Below are positions 10,436-20,558 of a DNA stretch of 64,000 nt, one piece after another. The translations under genes and the position numbers were made by a program. The notes under the pieces are model-generated. The model was not told where the DNA came from. It worked only from the letters and a program-made list of their open reading frames with translations, and ran no database searches. Origin of the DNA: Aphanomyces cochlioides. Its lineage: Eukaryota > Oomycota > Saprolegniomycetes > Saprolegniales > Verrucalvaceae. How positions within the stretch are numbered: the stretch's first letter is position 1; every line of letters starts with the position of its first letter. Where the stretch lies: NCBI GenBank assembly GCA_019828595.1, contig JAHQRK010000010.1, positions 2,646,299 to 2,710,298 of the forward strand, read 5' to 3'.

Positions 10436-11731
10436 TCCAAATCAACCCCACTGTTTTAAACCCACATACAAATTCTATATGAAATGGTGTTTCAAACATT
10501 CCACACAAATTCTCTGTACAACTTGCATGTGTTGATCTGTTGACAGTTTGGAGCGTTGTCAACGGCAGCTTTGATACAACGAGTCCTCATAGGATTGCGC
10601 GCGTAGCGCGCGGGGTTTCCGGTGGGTTGGGGTCAGGTCTCTCTTGAAAATCACGTTTTGGCTCAGGCCTTACGGAGTCGTTAATTTATTAATAAAAAAA
10701 GATATTTGTATGTTAATATTGTCTTTTCGGGCAAAAACTCGAATTTTATCCCGATTTCTTCATTTTTGGAATCGATATATATCCGGTTATTTGTCAAATT
10801 AACCGGAACCCAGAGCTTATCCGGACATAATCATGCTACAATCCGGATAATAGGTGTAGTTCACACATCCGAATGCTAAGTAATAGCTACTAAAGTGTAT
10901 TTAGTAATGCTTAAAATACACGACAAACACACGTCAAAACACACACAAATCGATTTGTAAAATCGATTAAATCAACCGGCGATTCGAATTTTGAATCGAA
11001 AAGACAATAAATTCTGTAAAAAAATTCTACTCCGTTCCGTTTCCGAAGTCCACTTTGAAAATTCACTTTGTTCCGTTTAGATTGTCCACTTTTGATGTAA
11101 TTGGATGAAATTCACGAAGATGTAGTCTGATTGGTTGATATAGAAATGCTGTGCATGATCAATTTGTAGGGGTCACCGGTCAGTGATGAGAGATACCGCC
11201 ATCTAAAGCCAGAATAAAGGTACAAGCCCTCATCTTACCGAATGAACTCAGCCTATCTCACTCTAGTTAATCGCCCATGAACCGCTCTACGCGTAAATAC
11301 TCCATCGATTTCTTGTAATCATCGCAAGATTGCAGGTGAGAACTCCTCAGGTGATGACAGCAAGACTTAGGTCGATATGGTGACCGAAATATGGTAATTT
11401 TCTATGACTGCATGTTGCGGCGAGTTAGTATTTCGTGTTTTCCGCTCATATTCCGCGGCGAACATGGTGATCAAGCATGCTAGTGCTCCAGATCTGGGGT
11501 GCAGGGGTTACACTTGGGGTTTGGGGGTTAGAGGTATACATTTATCAAGTCAGCCTGGGGTCAAACTTTTTAAACGAATGGAGTGGTGACATAACGTTAC
11601 TATTAGTATTACTAGTAACACCTCTTCATATAGAATTTGTATGAGGGTTTAAAACAGTTAGTGGGGTTATTCAGGAGGAGTGCCTCCCCAGAGATCGCGC
11701 TTTCCGCTCTTTCATCCTTCAAAGGGAACAT
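10436..11731. other. Non-coding; includes telomere-like tract and GC hairpin
   Basis: No supported gene. Noted: a GC mini-hairpin (CGCGCGTAGCGCGCG) at about 10590; several CCGG-containing steps (ATCCGGATAA, TCCGGTTA) at 10780-10850; a mariner/Stowaway-like end TACTCCGTTCCGTTTCC at about 11028 with no visible partner; and a short G-rich telomere-like stretch (CTTGGGGTTTGGGGGTTAG) at about 11514. The last resembles the array at the right end of the window. Confidence 0.4.
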
Positions 11732-12321
11732 TCATCGTGTGTTCATTGCAGGTATGAAGTTTTCGATGGCAAGTGGGATTGTATCACGACTAACGTTACG
11801 ACAGTTCAGAAATTGTTTGACTTGACAGTGTGAGCTGCTCATTTCACATGCAAAGTCTAACGTTACATGTAGAAGTCCAGTGATGGTGCATTGTTTAACT
11901 CTTGGTTGGTCGCCAACCAAGAGCGCAAGGGAATTCGACACTTGTTCATCCATTAATTCGTACCGATGAATATCAGATGCAAAATCAAGTCGAAAATGAA
12001 ATCCACCGCGGAGGATTTTTCTGTCAAGTCTTTTGGACCATTCTGATACCACTCGACAGGTCTCTGTGACAATAAGCACGAGGGGGAACTTCCCTCGCAC
12101 GCGATAGTTCATAGCGTCAAGCTCTGTGGCTGAGGCTAATAGTTTCCTTTATTTTCTACGGGTCTTGTTCTTTCCAGCGCATGAAACACATTGAAAACAA
12201 AGTGAGGAGAGTTGGGCCCAGCAGGGTCCATTCCATTTGATTTTTTATGCTTGGTGCTGAATATGATCAATAGATCTTCCTCGCAGTTAATTAGTCCATC
12301 GTATTTTCGCAATGGTTGCAT
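11732..12321 (-). pseudogene. AAA-ATPase-like exon block, module copy 1
   Basis: Two minus-strand frames. The upstream one contains NSPHFVFNVFHALERTRPVE, which in the best copy (25500-25735) reads PHFIFDEFHALERTRPVE and resembles a Walker B segment (hydrophobic run, then DE). The downstream one reads MNYRVRGKFPLVL, then RLDRKILRGGFHFRLDF, resembling the sensor-1 to arginine-finger stretch of AAA ATPases (LRxGRFDR-like). It ends AIENFIPAMNTR then stop. A short intron probably joins the two frames. Walker A is missing. The AAA assignment is tentative. This module follows the SSP gene and precedes the ankyrin module in every better-preserved unit. Confidence 0.45.
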
Positions 12322-13037
12322 AAATTATTGTGTGTGCTCCGCGTAATGAATCAAGAGCTACGTAGTTCTCCAGTCTTTTCGCGCTGGCCAACCACTGTAC
12401 AAAATGAGGGTACTATACTGAAAGGACTGAGTGAAGCCAGATAATACAATGTTTTAATACCGTCTGTGTAACTACGTATGATGTCAATCTTCCACTCAGC
12501 CCCCTCTACCCAGCCTTACCGCTTTCTTCTATATTTTGCTTGAGAAAGCCGACGCTTTCGTGCACTTTTTCGCCTGTCAAGACGATAGAAACGACGGATA
12601 TGGTAGTCACAGTCGTGGTCACACAGTGGATGGTTTTAATTGTGTGCATTCGGTAAGGGCAACGGATATTCTGAAGAAGACCTCGTATTTTATCCCTTGT
12701 TTGTCCGAGCAAGATTAGGCTGGAGTTTGACTTTGCATAGAAGTTGCACGACGTGATGAGGAGGTAGCGAGATTAATGTGCTTCCTATTGCTTGCAATTA
12801 CTGTGTCAATCACGCATAAAGTCGATCTCTGCGCACCGATACGATGCGCACATCAAGATGCATTTCTCTGTCAAACATTATATATTTGTGCAAATTGTCA
12901 GTTTTCTGTGCTACAGGTATGACTGCACAAAGATACCGTTCATGTACTGAACGCTACTGTATCTACTGAATGGTTCGAGTAACTCACTGTCAAGAGATGC
13001 AAATCAACATGAAAGGTCTAATAGACCTTTTTAATTA
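12322..13037. other. No recognisable gene
   Basis: Both strands are open only in short frames without family features. The segment lies between AAA module 1 and a MITE. A tandem TCTAATAGACC-like duplication is seen at about 13016-13028. Confidence 0.4.
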
Positions 13038-13244
13038 CTGATTTCCCTCTCAGTTTTAAACGGGTGATATTTATCGAGTTTCACAAGTCATTTAGTAATT
13101 GAATGAATATAAATGTTTAGAGGTGACTCTCACTATCAGCTCTTCCATACTGAATTCAAATTTTTGAAAGTACTCTATATTTTGATAATATTAATTTGTA
13201 AAAATTATCAATTGTGGGCCGTTTAAAAGTGAGAGGGAAATCAG
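13038..13244. mobile_element. 207-bp MITE with TA duplication
   Basis: The left end reads CTGATTTCCCTCTCAGTTTT and the right end is its inverse, AAAAGTGAGAGGGAAATCAG. TA flanks both ends (13036-13037 and 13245-13246). The arms are about 26 bp with one mismatch, and the interior is AT-rich and non-coding. TA target and termini fit a Tc1/mariner-derived MITE. It lies directly left of the 104-bp palindrome. Confidence 0.85.
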
Positions 13245-13250
13245 TAGTTA

Positions 13251-13354
13251 GTTGACCAAGTCCGGATAATCTCGTTGTTCACTGGATTTTCAAAATTTGA
13301 AAATTCAAAATTTGAAAATCCAGTGAACAACGAGATTATCCGGACTTGGTCAAC
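13251..13354. repeat. 104-bp near-perfect palindrome
   Basis: The arm GTTGACCAAGTCCGGATAAT continues to CACTGGATTTTCAAA (about 44 bp) and is followed, after a short AT-rich centre, by its exact reverse complement ending GACTTGGTCAAC. Each arm equals the 3' flank of the SSP family (compare 25741-25775 and 27822-27866), so the palindrome is a tail-to-tail junction of two SSP units rather than a regulatory operator. Confidence 0.9.
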
Positions 13355-13828
13355 TTTGAAAGGCGTCATTTTGGATTTTCATCTTCGAATTGACCCAGTT
13401 TTCATGGACCGAGTACCAGCGTTTTGGAGGAAGACCTCTTGCCATTCGCAGGCGCTGAATACCATTAGGTCTATAGCTAAAGCCACCAGCATAATTATGT
13501 CTAGCACCCGTTTTTTGTCTTCTCGGAACACATAAGGCCCAGTTGTTACCACTGGACCATTACAGCCTTTCGCTGCGGCTTTAAAATTGTAGACCTTCGG
13601 GTTTCCTCCTTTGACGAAATCACGGACTTTGTGTGCCATACGACTGGCGGCATTACGCGTCAAGGCCCCCAGAGCGCTTTCTGCTGTTTTGCGTGGCACA
13701 AGGCGGCGGAGGTTGTGCAATCCAGAGTACAACGGTGAAACTTGGTGAGCCACGATGACGTCTCGCTTTTGTTGAGTGAAAGCCACGACAGCGCTCACAG
13801 CAAGGGCGAGGAGGATCCAAACGCGCAT
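13350..13828 (-). pseudogene. Small secreted protein, family copy B (frameshift)
   Basis: The start MRVWILLALAVSAVVAF is a signal peptide as in copy A. It belongs to the second subfamily (with D and F): ESALGALTRNAASRMAHKVR, then GGNPKVYNFKAAAKG. The reading frame is lost in an A-run after FREDKK (about 13520). One more A would restore the family blocks (TGARHNYAGGF-like) and a long C-terminal extension ending QNDAFQS and a stop at 13350-13352. Without it the frame runs out at 13379 with an unrelated tail. A sequencing error in the homopolymer is possible. The 3' end overlaps the 104-bp palindrome. Confidence 0.75.
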
Positions 13829-13849
13829 GGTTGCACCTTTTCAATGGCA

Positions 13850-13994
13850 AAACGAAAAATGGCAAGAGAAGGGGAATCAAACAACAACTAACAGCTGATC
13901 TCAAGCTGTTAGTAGCTTAACTCAAGCTGTTATACTCTTTGCACCCATTTACGCACTCCTTTGCTTGTTGTGTTCACAACACAACAAGCAATGA
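13850..13994. repeat. SSP upstream repeat with short palindromes
   Basis: Directly upstream of copy B is a string of related motifs: CAACAACTAACAGCTG, CAAGCTGTTAGTAGC, CAAGCTGTTATAC, then GCTTGTTGTGTTC facing CACAACACAACAAGC. The same motifs in other orders occur at 14630-14725, 23790-24010 and 26755-26900, always upstream of an SSP copy. They could be promoter elements or remnants of inverted-repeat termini. Confidence 0.6.
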
Positions 13995-14620
13995 GGGGCA
14001 GTCTTAACGGGATCGTGATCCCGGGCTCACGATACAATTTGTTACATGACCCGATGGAATTTGTCTGAGCATTCCTAACGGGATCATGACCTTTAGGTGT
14101 CGCCCTCTAGGGACAAATGCTGCAACCGAAGATATCTAACAATAACGAGATCCCTACTTGACGATGGCACACGTGAGAGCACGTCTTTGGTCATCGAGAA
14201 TGGGACGACAACACTAAAACCCATCGTTGCGCCTCCAATCTTGGACGACCGCGCTCTCTGTACGATTTTATCACTTGAAATTGGAGTGAAGACGACGAAT
14301 TCTCGATGTGCAGTGAAGCAACGCTAAAGGTAGACTCAAAATAGAAGGTATGCACGACCAAATCCGCTCTGCCATCGCGATTCGTAGAACTCAAAGAGTT
14401 TGGTGCTTGAGTCTTTGGGAAATTGCGCCGTGATCCCATGATCCCAAACCAGGTCATAATACTCAGTTAACCGCTTAAAATACTCAGTTAACCAAACCAG
14501 GTCATACCCCTGGAATTGGGTCACCGTATCATGGCGAAAAACCATAAGGCCATGATTTCGTCCAATCAAAACTCTTAGAGACTTTGGGGTCATGACCCAT
14601 GATCCCGTTAAGACTGCCCC
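13995..14620. mobile_element. 626-bp TIR element, no coding capacity
   Basis: The termini GGGGCAGTCTTAACGGGATC and GATCCCGTTAAGACTGCCCC are exact inverses. Comparison with the uninterrupted copy of the surrounding repeat at about 23880-23910 shows it inserted there, with TGAG(G) on both sides as the likely target duplication. The interior holds a second pair of CATGACC/GGTCATG motifs but no credible protein. It is a non-autonomous DNA transposon of unassigned superfamily. Confidence 0.75.
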
Positions 14621-14719
14621 TGAGGAGGGAGGGGAATCACAACAACTAACAGCTTAACTCCAGCTGTTAGTAGCATAACTCAAGCTGTTATTAATAGTAG
14701 CATAACTCAAGCTGTTAGT

Positions 14720-15203
14720 TGTAGTTTGACCTCATTCCTCACGATCAAACACGCAGCATGGTGGGTTCACCATGCTACATTGCGCCGTGATCATCGGAAA
14801 CACTCCAATGGTTATGATGCTTCTTCAGTTGCACGCCAATATTTGGGCCATCTCCGATGTACGTCTTCTATCCTTGATTCCTGTTTGATTCCGCATTGAA
14901 TAATAGCCTGCTCGGAGTACACATTTGTCGGTTCGTCATAGCGAAATTAACTGTGAAGCAAGTCAAATGTGCAACGAGACGACTCTGACAAAGTCTCCCT
15001 CATGGCCTGGGGCAACATGAGTGCCCTTTTTGTCCACTACGACGTCGCAGGGAGAACACGAGGGCCTCTTTTGTTCATACAACGTGGCAGCGACAACAGC
15101 AACTACACCCATGTCAAAATTTGGAGCATGTGAAACGACTGCTATCCGCAGATGGGATTAGACGTTCGCAAATTCGATGTGCTTCTTGCATAAACATAAC
15201 ATA
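14720..15203 (+). pseudogene. Ankyrin gene fragment, module copy 2
   Basis: Plus strand. It starts inside the first intron of the module and retains the ankyrin exon (GGFTMLHCAVIIGNT), the next intron and the exon around CSEYTFVGSS, then degenerate downstream sequence up to the CTTGCATAAACATAA tail. Exon 1 is missing. The tail is interrupted at 15203 by pogo-like element 2 and resumes at about 17118. Confidence 0.6.
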
Positions 15204-17115
15204 AATCACCAGTCTTTGCCCTCGATTTCAGTCGTTTGCCCCTTTTCTTTTTCACGTGTCTAATTATTCTGTTATAACCAATCGTTCCTTTTAGGGGGAT
15301 TTATTTGATTATGATTGGCTAAACAATCTGATGGAGATAAACCTTCAAACCACATACACATCGGATCAGCATTTTCGCAATGCCAACCCACGTCAAGCAC
15401 ACGTCTGAAGTGATTCAATCAGCCATCGACAGAGTCCTGGCTGGTGAGAAGCAGAATCATGTGAGTTTGTCGACAGGAATACCATACCGCACGTTAAAGT
15501 ACTACATGTCCATGCATCGCCGTGGGATGCCAATTAAGGCAAGCCGTATGGGTCCACCGCCAACTCTGCCACCAGATTGTGAAGAAAAGATTGTGCAATG
15601 GATTTTGGGCATGAAACGGGATGGCTTTCCTGTGGCCCGGCAAGACGTCCTCATGAAGGCGAACGAAGTTTGTCAGCTCTTTGGAATCTCTGAAATGACT
15701 CAAGGTTGGTGTACGAGATTCATGAATAGGCATCCTCAATTGACGACATGTCAATCGCAAGTTATCTCCAGCGTCCGCAATGAAATCGACTTGGATGGTG
15801 TTAAAACTCTCTTTCATACCCTGGTGAAACTCATTATTGAAAATAAATTGTCGTCGGATAGGATATTTAACATAGACGAAACAGGCTTTGGCTCTCGACG
15901 GAAGTCACGACGAGTGATTGCACTAAAAGGCTCCTCAAATGTGTGGTCGAAGACCATTTCTCCAATTTCCATCTCACTATTGTGGCTTGTGCGAGTGCCA
16001 ATGGCTATATAATCCCCCCTCTGTTCATACTTCCTGGCAAGCGTATCGACAAGACGATTTCAGACGAATGCTCCATCCCAAATTCGTCGGTTACGGCAAG
16101 CGACAGTGGTTTTATCAATGGATCAATTTTTCGCAAGTGGTTGAAGTTTCTGGCTGCCAATGTACCGCTCTCTGTGGAACGCCCTCTTGTCCTTGTCTTT
16201 GATGGCTATAAAGCTCACTTTTCGGACCCTGTGATTGTGTTGGAAGCGTGGAAGCTTGGGATTTTATTAGTGTGCCTCCCTGGGAACGCTACACATTTGG
16301 TGCAGCCTCTCGATGTTGCTGTCTTTGGTCCGTACAAGAAAAAGTTGAGACGTGATCTATTTCAGTTTATGGTAACCACGTCGTCAAGCAATGTTTCTAA
16401 ACCTATGGCTATTCGGCTGGCCACGTCTGCTTGGACTCACTCAATATCGTCTATAAATGTGGTGTCGGGTTTTCGAACTTGCGGCATTTACCCCCCTTCT
16501 TGGGTTGCAATGAAAAAGCGTTTGTCTCTATTTACTGCAAACGGGACGAAGTCATGTGAACTCGACGGAGTATGCTGCGCCATCGTGAGAGTTGCCGTTG
16601 AGCCTAGTGAGTCATTTTTCAATCCTGAAGATAATGCCCAAATTTACATGCTTTGATCAAGCAGAATCAAGATTTTATCGCATCGATTGTCTGTTCAGCC
16701 GGTGGTGTTGCCAGTCCAGATCACCCGTTGCGTAATTCAGCAAGTGACTCATCTCCTCTTTGAGCACATAACTTGTGAAATAGAATAACTTTGGGCAGGG
16801 ATAGGGGTGTTATTAAATTTGAGAGGATATTTCTGTGAACATTTAAATTTTTGGCCAACTGGTCAGTGTCTGCCCTCTTCATACAATAATCAAGTATAAA
16901 AGGGGGTAAAACACTGATTTTTTCAAGGTCGATGGTTCGTCGTCGAGCCGCACTGGACGATAGTGAATGATGCAAACTCTGTGTCAATTTATATTGTCTT
17001 ATAGAGCTGCGTTTCTCAGACACATCCATGTGTCGTGGGTCGGCCAATCTTTTATGGATCGTGAGATATGGCAAAAAAGCTAAGGGGTCGATATTGAGGG
17101 CAATGACTGGTGATT
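15204..17115 (+). mobile_element. pogo-like DNA transposon 2 with TIRs and TA duplication
   Basis: The left end AATCACCAGTCTTTGCCCTC and right end GAGGGCAATGACTGGTGATT are inverted with one mismatch, flanked by TA (15202-15203 and 17116-17117). The surrounding ankyrin-module tail is present without the insertion at 26556-26590 and, inverted, at 24110-24135, which gives an empty-site comparison. Length 1.9 kb, one transposase gene on the plus strand. Confidence 0.85.
15380..16656 (+). pseudogene. pogo/Tigger-type DDE transposase, one frameshift
   Basis: About 424 residues if the frames are read together. N-terminal Psq-type HTH (ATDRVLAGEKQ-like start, STGIPYRTLKYYMSMHRRG), CENP-B HTH (GWCTRFMNRHPQL), and DDE_1 domain with catalytic aspartates in FNIDETGFGSRRKS, LVFDGYKAHFSD and VQPLDVAVFGPYKK. 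A single base is missing near 15955, between NVWSKT and NFHLTIVACASANG. Otherwise the gene is open to its stop, with a normal C-terminus. It is a close relative of the transposase at 2051-3558 but from a different element family, as the TIRs differ. Confidence 0.85.
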
Positions 17116-17117
17116 TA

Positions 17118-17480
17118 CGTTAATAGGGGTAATGAAAGCTCTCAAATTGTGTCGCTTATAATATAAGCGACACAATGACAAAAAAGCAACAAAATTGAAA
17201 GAAAACACACCAAGAAAACGTGAACGTGCGCAGGGGAGGATCAAAGCTGAAGCAAAATGGCCAGTGAAAAGGAAATATGACAGCTCCAGTCACAAGCGGA
17301 AACACGTTGAATAGCTTTGTAGACTCCATGGCACGTAATGGCCACGAGCAGCTACAAGCTGCATTGGCCCACTGCATTATCAAACGTGCCTTACCGTTCA
17401 ACGTGTTCCCAGGACACTCTATGAATGCAGTGGCATCTTCTTGGAATGCTCTTGGCACCCATATACCCACTGCATTGCTT
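17118..17480 (+). pseudogene. Ankyrin-module tail with hAT-like fragment
   Basis: Two overlapping coding remnants. One frame gives a basic stretch (ENTPRKRERAQGRIKAEA then KRKYDSSSHKRKHVE and stop), also present at 26620-26755. The other reads TLNSFVDSMARNGHEQLQ, then AALAHCIIKRALPFNVF, which resembles the hAT transposase region before the catalytic core (ALAR..I...LPF.VF). The hAT call is tentative. The segment is the continuation of module copy 2 after the pogo insertion. Confidence 0.4.
17144..17173. repeat. 13-bp hairpin at a unit junction
   Basis: TTGTGTCGCTTAT, a short centre, then ATAAGCGACACAA. In other copies (24095-24112, 26590-26605) only one arm is present, so this is a head-to-head junction of the same repeat. 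Confidence 0.6.
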
Positions 17481-17511
17481 GTTGTGTTCAGAACACACCA
17501 AGCAAAGCAGT
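17464..17511. repeat. Inverted repeat CACTGC...GCAGTG
   Basis: CACTGCATTGCTTGTTGTG is followed by an inverted copy CACACCAAGCAAAGCAGTG. The same pair occurs with variation at 13958-13990, 23868-23900 and 26272-26310, near SSP upstream regions. Confidence 0.6.
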
Positions 17512-17700
17512 GTGAGAAACGAAGTGTACCTCAGTTGTCGCTTGAACGTCAGCTTTACCAATCGCTAAAGTGAGGTACTTGCGAGCCTTCTCGACGTTAT
17601 TCTCGAGAATAGCCTCTCGTAGGTACTGGTTTGTCTTGCCTTGGATCAAGTTCATCCCTGTCGCCGTCAATGATGATGACAAGCCTAGCTGATCCGGATA
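17512..17700 (-). pseudogene. Ankyrin gene fragment, module copy 3 (exon 1)
   Basis: Only the first exon of the module (MNLIQGKTNQYLREAILENN to ADVQATTE) and the donor of its intron remain. It is joined directly to the CACTGC inverted repeat. The upstream side ends in the conserved GCTGATCCGGATACAAGTAG. Confidence 0.6.
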
Positions 17701-18147
17701 CAAGTAGATTTACCGTAGTGTATTTGTTAAGGATGACGATTTGTTAAAGGTGACATACAAATTTCTATAGTAAAGTTGTGAGAGGTGATGAGCCAAAATA
17801 TCAAATTTCACAATATATGACTTATGGAGTTTATTACTACACCTTTTCTCGGGCAAGTTGACCTGTTTTTTCCACCAATGTGAACCTGATAAAAATATTA
17901 ATTTTCAGAAGATGAACAACGAGGAACTTTTCATCCAAAGAGAAATCGTTTTCATCCAATGTGGAGCGCGAAAAGTTGGCGCCAGTGTGACTTGGTCCAA
18001 TGGACTCTGTCGATAGGGCTGATCAACCGATGGATGTGCTGTCCGACGGTTGTTTAGACCAGACGACGTAGTTCATTGGGCCAAAATGCATTGGCGCCAA
18101 GTTTTCGTGCCGTGGTGGCAACCACGAGGGCCTCAAAAGGAAAGTGA
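17701..18147. other. No recognisable gene
   Basis: AT-rich up to about 17930, then a short segment (18000-18147) without a family match. It precedes a transposase HTH fragment. Confidence 0.4.
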
Positions 18148-18177
18148 TTGCTCATTTTGCTTTTCAGGCGCTCGTGG

Positions 18178-18354
18178 ATGCCGACAACGGAAGAGAAGCG
18201 CCGCGTCTTGGAAGCTTTCAACCAAGGCAACCCCGACTGGAAGGAAGTTGCCAAGTACAATGGCGTTTCTCTGTCGACCGCTCGTCGTGTTGTATTGAGT
18301 AATCGCGTGAAAGTCTTGCCTCGCGGTGGACTCAGACTTCGCAACTTTCCTTGA
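18178..18354 (+). pseudogene. Tc1/IS630-like transposase HTH fragment
   Basis: A 59-codon frame MPTTEEKRRVLEAFNQGNPD, then WKEVAKYNGVSLSTARRVV and PRGGLRLRN. This is a typical homeodomain-like helix-turn-helix of a Tc1/IS630-type transposase with the basic RGG tail. The catalytic part is absent. The frame ends at 18352. Confidence 0.55.
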
Positions 18355-18703
18355 AGCTCGAATGAGCTTGCTTCAAGAAGCTGCCATACACTCAATGGCC
18401 TCGATTACTCAGCCTATAGTTGCGCGCGAGGCTTTTTGCCAAAGGAACCTAGTGAAAGCCCTCAATTTTGAGGACATGCAGTATGGAATCTGAAATGTTC
18501 ACTTTGCATGAAACAGATTTCATATTGAATGAAAATATACTGTTTTTTATTGATTTTTGTGTTCGATTGGCGTTTTCTATAATGTTCCTTTCCGCATTGG
18601 TGGAAATTAATCCAACTTGGCCGAGAAAAGGTGTACTCTGTTTTGCAATTTTTGTCAGCAAAGATACGATCGTATACTAGACACAAGTATAAGAAATCTG
18701 TAT

Positions 18704-19047
18704 TTAAAAAGTTAATCCACCAAACACGCTGGCTAAAGAGTCCATACGATCTTCCTCCTCAAGGCGTTCATTCATCAATTCTAAAGCCGCCATCTCGCCA
18801 TCAGTCGTTTTGCTCCTGGGAATTTTAAATCTGTTATCGCCCTCATGTTCAATTATAACCTTCATGACTCGATGAAGAGTCAAGAAAGTCTTTTCCAACG
18901 TCGTCGATTCCAACACCTTGAATGAGCTTTCAACAGCATCGACGAGTTCTTCAAGGGAGCGACATGATCCCTTGAAGAACTCGTCGCCATGATCTGCCTC
19001 GAAGCCGCACGCTGATCGTCAGTCAAATTGGCCCGTGTTTTTGTCAT
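18704..19047 (-). pseudogene. Internally deleted Tc1/IS630-like transposase
   Basis: Minus strand. MTKTRANLTDDQRAASRQIM is an N-terminal HTH-type start. After a frame change near 18960 the sequence reads FKVLESTTLEKTFLTLHRVM, then GDNRFKIPRSKTTDGEM. That pattern (F.TLQ.VM......GDN.YKIPH) is common at the C-terminus of oomycete Tc1/IS630-like transposases. The whole catalytic core between them is missing, so it is a deletion derivative. A 13-bp inverted repeat (GTTCTTCAAGGGA / TCCCTTGAAGAAC) at 18947-18980 marks the deletion point. Confidence 0.5.
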
Positions 19048-19143
19048 CACTCGTATCTCAGTCAAATGGGAAATATAATTTACAAAAAAATACACCATTT
19101 ATCACCTCATTGCGAGGAATCATATCCACACTTTATTTGCCAA

Positions 19144-20165
19144 TCAGAGCTCAGTAAACGTTTCATCTGGTCTTGCTGACAAAAATTGCAAAACAGAGTA
19201 GTATTCATCATCAAATGGCTCGTCCTGAAATTCCTCTGCCATATTCAAGGCTTGTAAAATTGACACAACAGATTCACAATCAGCATCAACATGGTCAATC
19301 AAGTCATCGTTCATACAACTTGGGGTGTCCACCAGCTTTGCATGTTCAAAACCCTTGATAATTGTGCTTGGTCTCACGTTATTCCATGCTTGTATGATCC
19401 ATGAGACGACAGATCGCCTAGAAGGTGTTCAAAGGAACTGCTTGAGAGTTTAGTTGATCGCGCAAATTATCGATCCACTTTCGTCGCAAGAAATCCTTCA
19501 ATGGTTTATTCCATGCAATGTCTGCAGGTTGACACATCCAAGTGAATCTCGGGGAATTTTCATCAATACAACATTCAGTTCTTGGGCCTTTTGGATCACA
19601 GCTGGGGTAAAGTGAGCTGAAAAATCATCCCATAGTAGCAACACTCTTTCATTCATATTTGAACGTCGACCAAAATGGTAGTCAAGGAATATCAAGGAGA
19701 TATTGCAACAAATGCAGCAGACCTTGCTTGACCGACTCGAGTGCGATTCCGCAAGGACAGACTATGGCGTGCTCGAAACTCGATGCACCACGTATTGGAT
19801 GCTTTGAACTTCTCTGCGGGTATGCTCAGATCACGTGCGACGTCGACAGCCTTGATTTGGAGCATTGTTTGAGTAACAGGTATCCCTTCACGCCTGAGCT
19901 CAACAATCCATTGTACTATGTTGGCTTCGGCTTCGTCGGGCAAAGTCTTTGATGTTCCCACGGGGCGATTCTTTAGAGCATTAGCGGATGTTGTGTTGTA
20001 TCCACGTTGCTCAATATCAATGCGCTGTTTTGACCATGAGTACACACGTTTACGTTGAGATTCCCAACCCTGGTCATTCAAATCTCCAAAGTACTTGGCG
20101 CGGACAGCTGCAATTCCTGCAACGCTGAAATAGTTGATGACTTCCAGTTTGAATGCGTTTGAAAA
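19144..20165 (-). pseudogene. Tigger-like transposase with internal deletion
   Basis: Minus strand. QRKRVYSWSKQRIDIEQRG and ANIVQWIVELRREGIPVTQT followed by the CENP-B HTH (WCIEFRARHSLSLRNRTRV) match the family of the gene at 40872-42435 (KRKQIYSWVKN, GFKRRHGLSLRARTRE). The sequence then jumps to the second catalytic aspartate, VLLLWDDFSAHFTPAVI, so the first D region is deleted. The rest to 19144 is frameshifted. Non-functional. Confidence 0.7.
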
Positions 20166-20558
20166 GCTTTTATATGCGTACTTGGTAGGTTGCCTGCCCG
20201 GTCCGTGTAAGCGTGGTCTGCCGGTCGAGGTTGAGTGGACGCGGGCGTATCCATTCCAAATGAAAGATCAAGTCGTATAAGAAATTATGTTGTATCAAGC
20301 TTAAGAGGTTATTATATTCTACATTTGACAGTCACCCTTAACAAATACACTACGGTATCCGGTCATTATCCGGATATCATAAAAAAGAAGCAACGAAGGA
20401 CCAAAAAGCCCGAAATGGCCGTCTTTCATACAAATAATGCGAATATGTCCCCAGAGATCGCATGGCTTTCCGCTCTTTCGTCCTTCAAAGGGAACACTCA
20501 TCGTGTTTTGATTGCAGGCATAAAGTTTTCGATGGCAACTGGGATAATATCACGACTA

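Noticed and set aside
14097..14593. Frames inside the 626-bp TIR element
   Set aside because: Short, overlapping on both strands, no domain. Treated as non-coding interior.
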